Part shown: positions 1-10,830 of the stretch, piece by piece
Position numbering within the stretch: position 1 is the stretch's first letter
Layout: the number at the start of each line of letters is the position of its first letter
DNA from: Halisarca cf. caerulea
Lineage: Eukaryota > Porifera > Demospongiae > Chondrillida > Halisarcidae
DNA length: 64,000 bases
Assembly (NCBI GenBank): GCA_963170055.1
Contig: CAUJGJ010000236.1
Span: 1 to 64,000, forward strand
Direction: 5' to 3'
Program-made: the position numbers and the translations under genes
Notes under the pieces: generated by a model
Seen by the model: the letters and a program-made list of their open reading frames with translations, nothing else
Databases searched by the model: none
What the model was told of the DNA's origin: nothing

Positions 1-21
1 CAGTACACAAATACGCCCACA

Positions 22-37
22 GTAGTTAAGAAACTTC
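22..37 (+). repeat. Dimorphic box, type A (example)
   Basis: GTAGTTAAGAAACTTC is the commonest state of this box over the first ~50 kb. It differs from type B at 5 of 16 positions (2, 4, 7, 13, 14), while the flanking CCCACA and ATGTG are nearly invariant. Variants include a one-base loss in GTAGTAAGAAAC near 35,661, 39,194 and 42,726, and GTAGTTAAGAAATTTC in the right-hand domain. Satellites with a two-state box are known, for example the alternative protein-binding boxes of primate alpha satellite. Any binding here is unproven. Confidence 0.85.
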
Positions 38-38
38 A
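29..38. promoter_or_regulatory. Heat-shock-element-like dyad in type A box (example)
   Basis: AGAAACTTCA fits the two-unit inverted pattern nGAAnnTTCn. It lies in every intact type A box and is absent from type B, where CTTC becomes GGTC. Strong heat-shock factor sites normally need three units, and the third position here reads GTT rather than TTC, so this is a weak site at best. The match may be chance. It is listed because it occurs hundreds of times in tandem. Confidence 0.2.
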
Positions 39-61
39 TGTGTGTCCACTGGGAATGTGCG

Positions 62-94
62 TGGTGCTAGTGCCAAATATTGGTATTAGCACCA
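62..94. other. 33-bp imperfect dyad / potential hairpin, present in nearly every monomer (example)
   Basis: The left arm TGGTGCTAGTGCCAA and right arm TTGGTATTAGCACCA flank an ATA loop. Thirteen of 15 positions pair by Watson-Crick rules and the other two are G-T pairs, so a strand could fold into a 15-bp stem. The outer 8 bp (TGGTGCTA / TAGCACCA) are perfect. Common variants damage one arm only, for example TTAGATCC for TTAGCACC, or TGGTTCTA for TGGTGCTA. I saw no matching change in the other arm. That favours a DNA-level dyad, or no function at all, over a conserved RNA stem. Confidence 0.75.
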
Positions 95-436
95 GCATAT
101 CCAAAACTACACAAATACGCCCACAGCACTTCAGAAAGGTAATGTGTGTCCCTTGGGAATGTGCGTGGTGCTAGTGCCAAATATTGGTATTAGCACCACA
201 TATCCAACACTACACAAATACGCCCATAGTAGTTAAGAAACTTCATGTGTTTCCACTGGGAATGTGCGCGGTGCTAGTGCCAAATATTGGTATTAGCACC
301 AGCATATCCAACAATACACAAATACGTCAACAGTAGTTAAGAAACTTAATGTGTGTCCGCTGGGAATGTGCGTGGTGCTAGTGCCAAATATTGGTATTAG
401 CACCAGCATATCCAACACTACACAAATACGCCCACA

Positions 437-452
437 GCACTTCAGAAAGGTC
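437..452 (+). repeat. Dimorphic box, type B (example)
   Basis: GCACTTCAGAAAGGTC is the alternative state of the 16-bp box. With the next base it contains AGGTCA (448-453). Recombinant boxes combine the B left half with the A right half (GCACTTCAGAAACTTC). Others are GCACTTCAGTAACTTC, GCACTTCAAAAACTTC and GCACTTCACAAACTTC. Type B and its derivatives become dominant from about 49.6 kb to the end. Confidence 0.85.
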
Positions 453-1110
453 ATGTGTGTCCACTGGGAATGTGCGTGGTGCTCGTGCCAAATATTGGTA
501 TTAGCACCAGCATATCCAACATTACACAAATACGCCCACAGTAGTTAAGAAACTTCATGTGTGTCCACTGGGAATGTGCGTGGTGCTAGTGCCAAATATT
601 GGTATTAGCACCAGCATATCCAACACTACACAAATACGCCCACAGTAGTTAAGAAACTTCATGTGTGTCCACTGGGAATGTGCGTGGTGCTAGTGCCAAA
701 TATATTTATTAGCACCAGCACATCCAACACTACACAAATACGCCCACAATATTTAAGAAACTTCATGTGTGTCCGCTGGGAATGTGCGTGGTGCTAGTGC
801 CAAATATTGGTATTAGCACCAGCATATCCAACACTACACAAATAAACTCACAGCACTTCAGAAACTTCATTTGTGTCTACTGGGAATGTGCGTGGAGCTA
901 ATGCCTAATATTTATATTAGCACCAGCATATCCAACACTACACAAATACGCCCACAGCACTTCTAAAAGGTCATGTGTGTCCACTGGGAATGTGCGTGGT
1001 GCTAGTGCCAAATATTGGTATTAGCACCAGCATATCCAACACTACACAAATACGCCCACAGCACTTCAGTAACTTCATGTGTGTCCACTGGGAATGTGCG
1101 TGGTGCTATT

Positions 1111-2711
1111 GCCAAATATTGGTATTAGCACCAGCATATCCAACATTACAAAAATACGCCAACAGTAGTTAACAAACTTCATTTGTGTCCATTGGGAATG
1201 TGCGTAGTGCTAGTGCACAATATTGGTATTAGAACCAGCATATCCAACACTACACATATACGCACACAGCACTTCAGAAACTTCATGTGTGTCCACTGGG
1301 AATGTGCGTGGTTCTAGTGCCCAATATTGGTATTAGCACCAGCATATCCAACACTACACAAATACGCCCACAGCACTTCAGAAAGGTCATGTGTGTCCAC
1401 TGGGAATGTGCGTGGTGCTAGTGCCAAATATTGGTATTAGCACCGGCATATCCAACATTACACAAATACGCCCACAGTAGTTAAAAAACTTCATTTGTGT
1501 CCACTGGGAATGTGCGTGGTGCTAGTGCTAAATATTGGTATTAGCACCAGCATATCCAACACTACACAAATACGCCCACACTAGTTAAGAAACTTCATTT
1601 GTGTCCACTGGGAATGTGCGTGGTGCTATTGCCAAATATTGGTATTAGATCCAGAATATCCAACAGTACACAAATACGCCCACAGTAGTTAAGAAACTTC
1701 ATTTGTGTCCACTGGGAATGTGCGTGGTGCTAGTGCCAAATATTTGTATTAGCACCAGCATATCCAACACTACACAAATATGCCCCCAGCACTTCAGAAA
1801 GGTCATGTGTTTCCACTGGGAATGTGCGTGGTGCTAGTGCCAAATATTGGTATTAGCACCAGCAAATCCAACACTACACAAATACGCCCACACTAGTTAA
1901 GAAACTTCATTTGTGTCCACTGGGAATGTGCGTGGTGCTATTGCCGAATATTGGTATTAGATCCAGCATATCCAACACTACACAAATACGCCCACAGTAG
2001 TTAAGAAACTTCATTTGTGTCCACTGGGAATGTGCGTGGTGCTATTGCCGAATATTGGTATTAGATCCAGCATATCCAACACTACACAAATACGCCCACA
2101 GTAGTTAAGAAACTTCATTTGTGTCCACTGGGAATGTTCGTGGTGCTAGTACCAAATATTGGTATTAGCACCAGCATATCCAACACTACACAAATACGCC
2201 CACAGCACTTCAGAAAGGTCATGTGTGTCCACTGGGAATGTGCGTGGTGCTAGTGCCAAATATTGGTATTAGCACCAGCATATCCAACATTACACAAATA
2301 CGCCCACAGTAGTTAAGAAACTTCATGTGTGTCCGCTGGGAATGTGCGTGGTGCTAGTGCCAAATATTGGTATTAGCACCAGCATATCCAACACTACATA
2401 AATACGCCCACAGCATTTCAGAAAGATCATGTGTGTCCCCTGGGAATGTGCGTGGTGCTAGAGCCAAATATTGGTATTAGCACCAGCAAATCCAATACTA
2501 CACAAATACGCCCACAGTAGTTAAGAAACTTCATGTGTGTCCACTGGGAATGTGCGTGGTGCTAGTGCCAAATATTGGTATTAGCACCAGCATATCCAAC
2601 ACTACACAAATACGCCCACAGTAGTTAAGAAACTTCATGTGTGTCCGCTGGGAATGTGCGTGGTGCTAGTGCCAAATATTGGTATTAGCACCAGCATATC
2701 CAACACTACAC
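1111..2711 (+). repeat. Mixed monomers with 312-bp and 104-bp local duplications
   Basis: This stretch is rich in type A boxes followed by ATTTGTGTCC, and in monomers carrying TTAGATCCAG. The marker CACACTAGTTAAG recurs at a 312-bp spacing (CTAG at 1,581 and 1,893). The variant ATTGCCGAATATTGG occurs in two adjacent, apparently identical monomers (TTGCCG at 1,941 and 2,045). No longer HOR was evident. Confidence 0.7.
1321..1330. promoter_or_regulatory. Perfect CArG-type palindrome created by a monomer variant (example)
   Basis: The common dyad centre is CCAAATATTGG, with seven A/T bases between CC and GG. A frequent A-to-C variant gives CCCAATATTGG, which contains the perfect 10-bp palindrome CCAATATTGG. 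This matches CC(A/T)6GG, the site class bound by MADS-box/SRF proteins. The variant tends to follow boxes of the GCACTTCAGTAACTTC kind. Binding is not shown. Confidence 0.25.
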
Positions 2712-3750
2712 AAATACACCCACAGTAGTTAAGAAACTTTATTTGTGTCTACTGGGTATGTGTGTGGTGCTAGTGCCTAATATTTGTATTAGCACCGGCT
2801 TATCCAACATTACACAAATACGCCCACAGTAGTTAAGAAACTTCATGTGTGTCCACTGGGAATGTGCGTGGTGCTAGTGCCAAATTTTGGTATTAGCACC
2901 AGCATATCCAAAACTACACAAATACGCCCACAGCACTTCAGAAAGGTCATGTGTGTCCCTTGGGAATGTGCGTGGTGCTAGTGCCAAATATTGGTATTCG
3001 CACCACATATCCAACACTACACAAATACGCCCATAGTAGTTAAGAAACTTCATGTGTTTCCACTGGGAATGTGCGCGGTGCTAGTGCCAAATATTGGTAT
3101 TAGCACCAGCATATCCAACAATACACAAATACGTCAACAGTAGTTAAGAAACTTCATGTGTGTCCGCTGGGAATGTGCGTGGTGCTAGTGCCAAATATTG
3201 GTATTAGCACCAGCATATCCAACACTACACAAATACACCCACAGTAGTTAAGAAACTTTATTTGTGTCTACTGGGTATGTGTGTGGTGCTAGTGCCTAAT
3301 ATTTGTATTAGCACCGGCTTATCCAACATTACACAAATACGCCCACAGTAGTTAAGAAACTTCATGTGTGTCCACTGGGAATGTGCGTGGTGCTAGTGCC
3401 AAATTTTGGTATTAGCACCAGCATATCCAAAACTACACAAATACGCCCACAGCACTTCAGAAAGGTCATGTGTGTCCCTTGGGAATGTGCGTGGTGCTAG
3501 TGCCAAATATTGGTATTTGCACCACATATCCAACACTACACAAATACGCCCATAGTAGTTAAGAAACTTCATGTGTTTCCACTGGGAATGTGCGCGGTGC
3601 TAGTGCCAAATATTGGTATTAGCACCAGCATATCCAACAATACACAAATACGTCAACAGTAGTTAAGAAACTTCATGTGTGTCCGCTGGGAATGTGCGTG
3701 GTGCTAGTGCCAAATATTGGTATTAGCACCAGCATATCCAACACTACACA
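2712..3750 (+). repeat. 519-bp HOR, two tandem units
   Basis: Units start at 2,712 and 3,231 with AAATACACCCACAGTAG. Each contains TATTTGTGTCTACTGGG, TTAGCACCGGCTTATCC, an AAATTTTGG monomer, CCCATAGTAG and GTGCGCGGTG. The size is five monomers minus one base, the loss being in AGCACCACATATCC. After the second unit, the flank at about 3,750 changes to ACGCCCACAGCACTTCAGTAAGG. Confidence 0.85.
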
Positions 3751-5261
3751 AATACGCCCACAGCACTTCAGTAAGGTCATGTGTGTCCACTGGGAATGTG
3801 CGTGGTGCTAGTGCCAAATATTGGTATTAGCACCAGCATATCATACATTACACAAATACGCCCACAGTAGTTAAGAAACTTCATGTGTGTCCACTGGGAA
3901 TGTGCGTGGTGCTAGTGCCAAATATTGGTATTAGCACCAGCATATCCAACACTACACAAATACGCCCACAGTAGTTAAGAAACTTCATGTGTGTCCACTG
4001 GGAATGTGCGTGGTGCTAGTGCCAAATATATTTATTAGCACCAGCACATCCAACACTACACAAATACGCCCACAATAGTTAAGAAACTTCATGTGTGTCC
4101 GCTGGGAATGTGCGTGGTGCTAGTGCCAAATATTGGTATTAGCACCAGCATATCCAACACTACACAAATAAACTCACAGCACTTCAGAAACTTCATTTGT
4201 GTCTACTGGGAATGTGCGTGGAGCTAATGCCTAATATTTATATTAGCACCAGCATATCCAACACTACACAAATACGCCCACAGCACTTCTGAAAGGTCAT
4301 GTGTGTCCACTGGGAATGTGCGTGGTGCTAGTGCCAAATATTGGTATTAGCACCAGCATATCCAACACTACACAAATACACCCACAGCACTTCAGTAACT
4401 TCATGTGTGTCCACTGGGAATGTGCGTGGTGCTAGTGCCCAATATTGGTATTAGCACCAGCATATCCAACACTACACAAATACGCCCACAGCACTTCAGA
4501 AAAGTCATGTGTGTCCACTGGGAATGTGCGTGGTGCTAGTGCCAAATATTCGTATTAGCACCAGCATATCCAACATTACACAAATACGCCCACAGTAGTT
4601 AAGAAACTTCATGTGTGTCCACTGGGAATGTGCGTGGTGCTAGTGCCAAATATTGGTATTAGCACCAGCATATCCAACACTACACAAATAAACTCACAGC
4701 ACTTCAGAAACTTCATTTGTGTCTACTGGGAATGTGCGTGGAGCTAATGCCTAATATTTATATTAGCACCAGCATATCCAACACTACACAAATACGCCCA
4801 CAGCACTTCTGAAAGGTCATGTGTGTCCACTGGGAATGTGCGTGGTGCTAGTGCCAAATATTGGTATTAGCACCAGCATATCCAACACTACACAAATACA
4901 CCCACAGCACTTCAGTAACTTCATGTGTGTCCACTGGGAATGTGCGTGGTGCTAGTGCCCAATATTGGTATTAGCACCAGCATATCCAACACTACACAAA
5001 TACGCCCACAGCACTTCAGAAAAGTCATGTGTGTCCACTGGGAATGTGCGTGGTGCTAGTGCCAAATATTGGTATTAGCACCAGCATATCTAACATTACA
5101 CAAATACGCCCACAGTAGTTAAGAAACTTCATGTGTGTCCACTGGGAATGTGCGTGGTGCTAGTGCCAAATATTGGTATTAGCACCAGCATATCCAACAC
5201 TACAGAAATACGCCCACAGCACTTCAGAAAGGTCATGTGTGTCCCCTGGTAATTTGAATGG
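3751..5261 (+). repeat. Monomer block containing a 520-bp tandem duplication
   Basis: The first part repeats 367-1,110. AAATAAACTCACAGC at 4,166 recurs at 4,686, which defines units 4,166-4,685 and 4,686-5,205 of exactly five monomers. Each has GGAGCTAATGCC, CTTCTGAAAGG and CAGTAACTTC monomers. The second unit runs into a monomer with CCCCTGGTAATTTGAATGG (about 5,245). Confidence 0.8.
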
Positions 5262-6140
5262 TGCTAGTGCCTAATATTTGTATTAGCACCGGCTTATCCA
5301 ACATTACACAAATACGCCCACAGTAGTTAAGAAACTTCATGTGTGTCCACTGGGAATGTGCGTGGTGCTAGTGCCAAATATTGGTATTAGCACCAGCATA
5401 TCCAAAACTACACAAATACGCCCACAGCACTTCAGAAAGGTCATGTGTGTCCCTTGGGAATGTGCGTGGTGCTAGTGCCAAATATTGGTATTAGCACAAC
5501 ATATCCAACACTACACAAATACGCCCATATTAGTTGAGAAACTTCATGTGTTTCCACTGGGAATGTGCGCGGTGCTAGTGCCAAATATTGGTATTAGCAC
5601 CAGCATATCCAACAATACAGAAATACGTCAACAGTAGTTAAGAAACTTAATGTGTGTCCGCTGGGAATGTGCGTGGTGCTAGTGCCAAATATTGGTATTA
5701 GCACCAGCATATCCAACACTACACAAATACGCCCACAGCACTTCAGAAAGGTCATGTGTGTCCACTGGGAATGTGCGTGGTGCTAGTGCCAAATATTGGT
5801 ATTAGCACCAGCATATCCAACATTACACAAATACGCCCACAGTAGTTAAGAAACTTCATGTGTGTCCACTGGGAATGTGCGTGGTGCTAGTGCCAAATAT
5901 TGGTATTAGCACCAGCATATCCAACACTACACAAATACGCCCACAGTAGTTAAGAAACTTCATGTGTGTCCACTGGGAATGTGCGTGGTGCTAGTGCCAA
6001 ATATATTTATTAGCACCAGCACATCCAACACTACACAAATACGCCCACAATAGTTAAGAAACTTCATGTGTGTCCGCTGGGAATGTGCGTGGTGCTAGTG
6101 CCAAATATTGGTATTAGCACCAGCATATCCAACACTACAC
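5262..6140 (+). repeat. Third copy of the CCCTTGGG / GCGCGG block (1,975-bp offset)
   Basis: From about 5,262 the sequence matches 3,287 onward at an offset of 1,975 bp (19 monomers minus one). GTGCGCGGTG at 5,567 pairs with 3,592. The left edge falls inside one monomer: its left half (TTTGAATGG) belongs to the family at 6,706 and 7,746, and its right half (CCTAATATTTG, CACCGGCTTATCC) belongs to the family at 3,276. This marks a recombination junction. Confidence 0.8.
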
Positions 6141-8220
6141 AAATAAACTCACAGCACTTCAGAAACTTCATTTGTGTCTACTGGGAATGTGCGTGGAGCT
6201 AATGCCTAATATTTATATTAGCACCAGCATATCCAACACTACACAAATACGCCCACAGCACTTCTGAAAGGTCATGTGTGTCCACTGGGAATGTGCGTGG
6301 TGCTAGTGCCAAATATTGGTATTAGCACCAGCATATCCAACACTACACAAATACGCCCACAGCACTTCAGTAACTTCATGTGTGTCCACTGGGAATGTGC
6401 GTGGTGCTAGTGCCCAATATTGGTATTAGCACCAGCATATCCAACACTACACAAATACGCCCACAGCACTTCAGAAAAGTCATGTGTGTCCACTGGGAAT
6501 GTGCGTGGTGCTAGTGCCAAATATTGGTATTAGCACCAGCATATCCAACATTACACAAATACGCCCACAGTAGTTAAGAAACTTCATGTGTGTCCACTGG
6601 GAATGTGCGTGGTGCTAGTGCCAAATATTGGTATTAGCACCAGCATATCTCACACTACAGAAATACGCCCACAGCACTTCAGAAAAGTCATGTGTGTCCC
6701 CTGGGAATTTGAATGGTGCTAGTGCCAAATATTGGTATTAGCACCTGCATATCCAACACTACACAAATACGCCCACATTAGTTAAGAAACTTCATGTGTG
6801 TCCACTGGGAATGTGCGTGGTACTATTGCCAAATATTGGTATTAGCACCAGCATATCCAAAACTACACAAATATGCTCACAGAACTTCAGAAAGGTCATG
6901 TGTGTCCACTAAGAGTGTGCGTGGTGCTAGTGCCAAATATTGGTATTAGCACCAGCATATCCAACACTACAAAAATACGCCAACAGTAGTTAAGAAACTT
7001 CATGTGTGTCCACTGGGAATGTGCGTGGTGCTAGTGCCAAATATTGGTATTAGCACCAGCATATCCAACATTACACAATTACGTCAACAGTAGTTAATAA
7101 ACTTCATGTGTGTCCGCTGGGAATGTGCGTGGTGCTAGTGCCAAATATTGGTATTAGCACCAGCATATCCAACACTACACAAATAAACTCACAGCACTTC
7201 AGAAACTTCATTTGTGTCTACTGGGAATGTGCGTGGAGCTAATGCCTAATATTTATATTAGCACCAGCATATCCAACACTACACAAATACGCCCACAGCA
7301 CTTCTGAAAGGTCATGTGTGTCCACTGGGAATGTGCGTGGTGCTAGTGCCAAATATTGGTATTAGCACCAGCATATCCAACACTACACAAATACGCCCAC
7401 AGCACTTCAGTAACTTCATGTGTGTCCACTGGGAATGTGCGTGGTGCTAGTGCCCAATATTGGTATTAGCACCAGCATATCCAACACTACACAAATACGC
7501 CCACAGCACTTCAGAAAAGTCATGTGTGTCCACTGGGAATGTGCGTGGTGCTAGTGCCAAATATTGGTATTAGCACCAGCATATCCAACATTACACAAAT
7601 ACGCCCACAGTAGTTAAGAAACTTCATGTGTGTCCACTGGGAATGTGCGTGGTGCTAGTGCCAAATATTGGTATTAGCACCAGCATATCCAACACTACAG
7701 AAATACGCCCACAGCACTTCAGAAAAGTCATGTGTGTCCCCTGGGAATTTGAATGGTGCTAGTGCCAAATATTGGTATTAGCACCTGCATATCCAACACT
7801 ACACAAATACGCCCACATTAGTTAAGAAACTTCATGTGTGTCCACTATGAATGTGCGTGGTACTATTGCCAAATATTGGTATTAGCACCAGCATATCCAA
7901 AACTACACAAATATGCTCACAGAACTTCAGAAAGGTCATGTGTGTCCACTAAGAATGTGCGTGGTGCTAGTGCCAAATATTGGTATTAGCACCAGCATAT
8001 CCAACACTACACAAATACGCCAACAGTAGTTAAGAAACTTCATGTGTGTCCACTGGGAATGTGCGTGGTGCTAGTGCCAAATATTGGTATTAGCACCAGC
8101 ATATCCAACATTACACAATTACGTCAACAGTAGTTAATAAACTTCATGTGTGTCCACTGGGAATGTGCGTAGTGCTAGTGCCAAATATTGGTATTAGCAC
8201 CAGCATATCCAACACTACAG
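6141..8220 (+). repeat. 1,040-bp HOR, two tandem units of ten monomers
   Basis: AAATAAACTCACAGC occurs at 6,141 and 7,181. AATTTGAATGG occurs at 6,706 and 7,746. ACTAAGAGTG / ACTAAGAATG occur at 6,908 and 7,948. All are exactly 1,040 bp apart. Both units end in a monomer with ATTACGTCAACAG followed by TTAATAAAC. Confidence 0.85.
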
Positions 8221-9250
8221 AAATACGCCCACAGCACTTCAGAAGGGTCATGTGTGTCCCCTGGGAATTTGAATGGTGCTAGTGCCAAATATTGGTATTA
8301 TCACCTGCATATCCAACACTACACAAATACGCCCACATTAGTTAAGAAACTTCATGTGTGTCCACTGGGAATGTGCGTGGTACTATTGCCAAATATTGGT
8401 ATTAGCACCAGCATATCCAAAACTACACAAATATGCTCACAGAACTTCAGAAAGGTCATGTGTGTCCACTAAGAGTGTGCGTGGTGCTAGTGCCAAATAT
8501 TGGTATTAGCACCAGCATATCCAACACTACACAAATACGCCAACAGTAGTTAAGAAACTTCATGTGTGTCCACTGGGAATGTGCGTGGTGCTAGTGCCAA
8601 ATATTGGTATTAGCACCAGCATATCCAACATTACACAATTACGTTAACAGTAGTTAATAAACTTCATGTGTGTCCACTGGGAATGTGCGTAGTGCTAGTG
8701 CCAAATATTGGTATTAGCACCAGCATATCCAACACTACACAAATACGCCCACAGCACTTCAGAAAAGTTATGTGTGTCCACTGGGAATGTGCGTGGTGCT
8801 AGTGCCAAATATTGGTATTAGCACCAGCATATCCAACATTACACAAATACGCCCACAGTAGTTAAGAAACTTCATGTGTGTCCACTGGGAATGTGCGTGG
8901 TGCTAGTGCCAAATATTGGTATTAGCACCAGCATATCCAACACTACATATATACGCCCACAGCACTTCAGAAAGGTCATGTGTGTCCCCTGGGAATGTGA
9001 ATGGTGCTAGTGCCAAATATTGGTATTAGCACCTTCATATCCAACACTACACAAATACGCCCACATTAGTTAAGAAACTTCATGTGTGTCCACTGGGAAT
9101 GTGCGTGGTACTATTGCCAAATATTGGTATTAGCACCAGCATATCCAAAACTACACAAATATGCTCACAGAACTTCAGAAAGGTCATGTGTGTCCACTAA
9201 GAATGTGCGTGGTGCTAGTGACAAATATTGGTATTAGCACCAGCATATCC
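7696..9250 (+). repeat. 520-bp duplication followed by a 728-bp partial copy
   Basis: TACAGAAATACGCCC at 7,696 recurs at 8,216, giving two five-monomer units that overlap the end of the preceding 1,040-bp HOR. ACTAAG at 8,468 recurs at 9,196, and CACATTAGTTAAG recurs likewise, an offset of 728 bp or seven monomers. In the last copy the box monomer reads TGTGAATGG instead of TTTGAATGG. Confidence 0.75.
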
Positions 9251-10830
9251 AACATTACACAAATACGCCCACAGTAGTTAAGAAACTTCATGTGTGTCCA
9301 CTGGGAATGTGCGTGGTGCTAGTGCGAAATATTGGTATTAGCACCAGCAAATCCAACACTACACAAATACGCCCACAGTAGTTAAGAAACTTCATGTGTG
9401 TCCACTGGGAATGTGCGTGGTGCTAGTGCCAAATATTGGTATTAGCACCAGCATATCCAACACCACACAAATACGCCCACAGTAGTTCAGAAACTTCATG
9501 TGTGTCCGATGGGAATGTGCGTGGTGCGAGTGCCAAATATTGGTATTAGCACCAGCATATCCAACATTACACAAATACGCCCACAGTAGTTAAGAAACTT
9601 CATGTGTGTCCACTGGGAATGTGCGTGGTGCTAGTGCCAAATATTTGTATTAGCACCAGCATATCCAAAACTACACAAATATGCTCACAGCACTTCAGAA
9701 AGGTCATGTGTGTCCACTAAGAATGTGCGTGGTGCTAGTGACAAATATTGGTATTATCACCTGCATATCCAACACTACACAAATACGCCCACAGTAGTTA
9801 AGAAACTTCACGTGTGTCCACTGGGAATGTGCGTGGTGCTAGTGCCCAATATTGGTATTAGCATCAGCATATCCAACATTACACAAATACGCCCACAGCA
9901 CTTCAGAAAGGTCATGTGTGTCCCCTGGGAATGTGCGTGGTGCTAGTGCCAAATATTGGTATTAGCACCAGCATATCCAACACTACACAAATACGCCCAC
10001 AGTAGTTAAGAAACTTCATGCGTGTCCACTGGGAATGTGCGTGGTGCTAGTGCCTAACATTTGTATTAGCACCAGCATATCCAACACTACTCAAATACGC
10101 CCACAGCACATCAGAATGGTCTTGTGTGTCCACTGGGAATGTGCGTGGTGCTAGTGTCAGATATTGGTATTAGCACCAGCATATCCAACATTACACAAAT
10201 ACGCCCACAGTAGTTAAGAAACTTAATTTGTGTCCACTGGGAATGTGCTTGGTGCTAGTGCCAAATATTGGTATTAGCACCAGCATATCCAACACTACAC
10301 AAATACGCCCACAGTAGTTAAGAAACTTCATGTGTGTCCACTGGGAATGTGCGTGGTGCTAGTGCCAAATATTGGTATTAGCACCAGCATATCCAACACT
10401 ACACAAATACACCCACAGCACTTCAGAAACTTCATTTGTGTCTACTGGGAATGTGCGTGGTGCTAGTTCCTAATATTTGTATTAGCACCAGCATATCCAA
10501 CAATACACAAATACGCCCACAGAATTTCTGAAAGGTCATGTGTGTCCACTTGGAATGTGCTTGGTGCTAGTGCCCAATATTGGTATTAGCACCAGCATAT
10601 CCAACACTACACAAATACGCCCACAGTAGTTAAGAAACTTAATTTGTGTCCACTGGGAATGTGCGTGGTGCTATAGCCAAATATTGGTATTAGCACCAGC
10701 ATATCCAACTCTACACAAATACGCCCACAGTAGTTAAGAAACTTAATTTGTGTCCACTGGGAATGTGCGTGGTGCTATTGCCAAATATTGGTATTAGCAC
10801 CAGCATATCCAACACTACACAAATACGCCC
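9251..10830 (+). repeat. Mixed monomers without clear HOR
   Basis: About 15 monomers, mainly type A, with scattered private variants: AAGTAGTTCAG-like boxes near 9,480, CATCAGAATGGTC near 10,108, CACTTGGAATG near 10,548 and GCTATAGCC near 10,673. I saw no block longer than two or three monomers repeated here. Nothing other than satellite is present. Confidence 0.65.

Larger units (their letters stand above)
1..104 (+). repeat. Representative satellite monomer (first in window)
   Basis: This is one 104-bp unit. Positions 1-21 are the conserved left segment, including AAATACGCCCACA with a CpG. Positions 22-37 are the dimorphic box, here type A. Positions 38-61 hold the CCACTGGGAATG core and a second CpG in TGCGTGG. 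Positions 62-94 are an imperfect dyad. Positions 95-104 are the GCATATCCAA tail. The next monomer starts at 105 (AACTACACAAATACGC). Because 104 = 3 x 34 + 2, a reading frame changes phase at every monomer and only returns after three monomers (312 bp). Confidence 0.95.
1..1110 (+). repeat. Copy 1 of a long block repeated at 2.8-4.4 and 5.3-6.4 kb
   Basis: A diagnostic run of monomers begins here: CCCTTGGGAATG, the AGCACCACATATCC deletion form, CCCATAGTAG, GTGCGCGGTG, AATACGTCAACAG, AAATATATTTATT and AAATAAACTCACAGC. The first ~366 bases match from 2,808 (offset 2,807). The rest match at offset 3,326, the difference being a 519-bp duplication in the second copy. Similarity ends near 1,110, where this copy has GCTATTGCC and the later copy has GCTAGTGCCC. 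Confidence 0.8.

Noticed and set aside
44..56. GGAATG/TGGGAA core as TEAD, RBPJ or satellite III-type site
   Set aside because: The matches are short and partial, host unknown, and any short motif is found hundreds of times in a tandem repeat.
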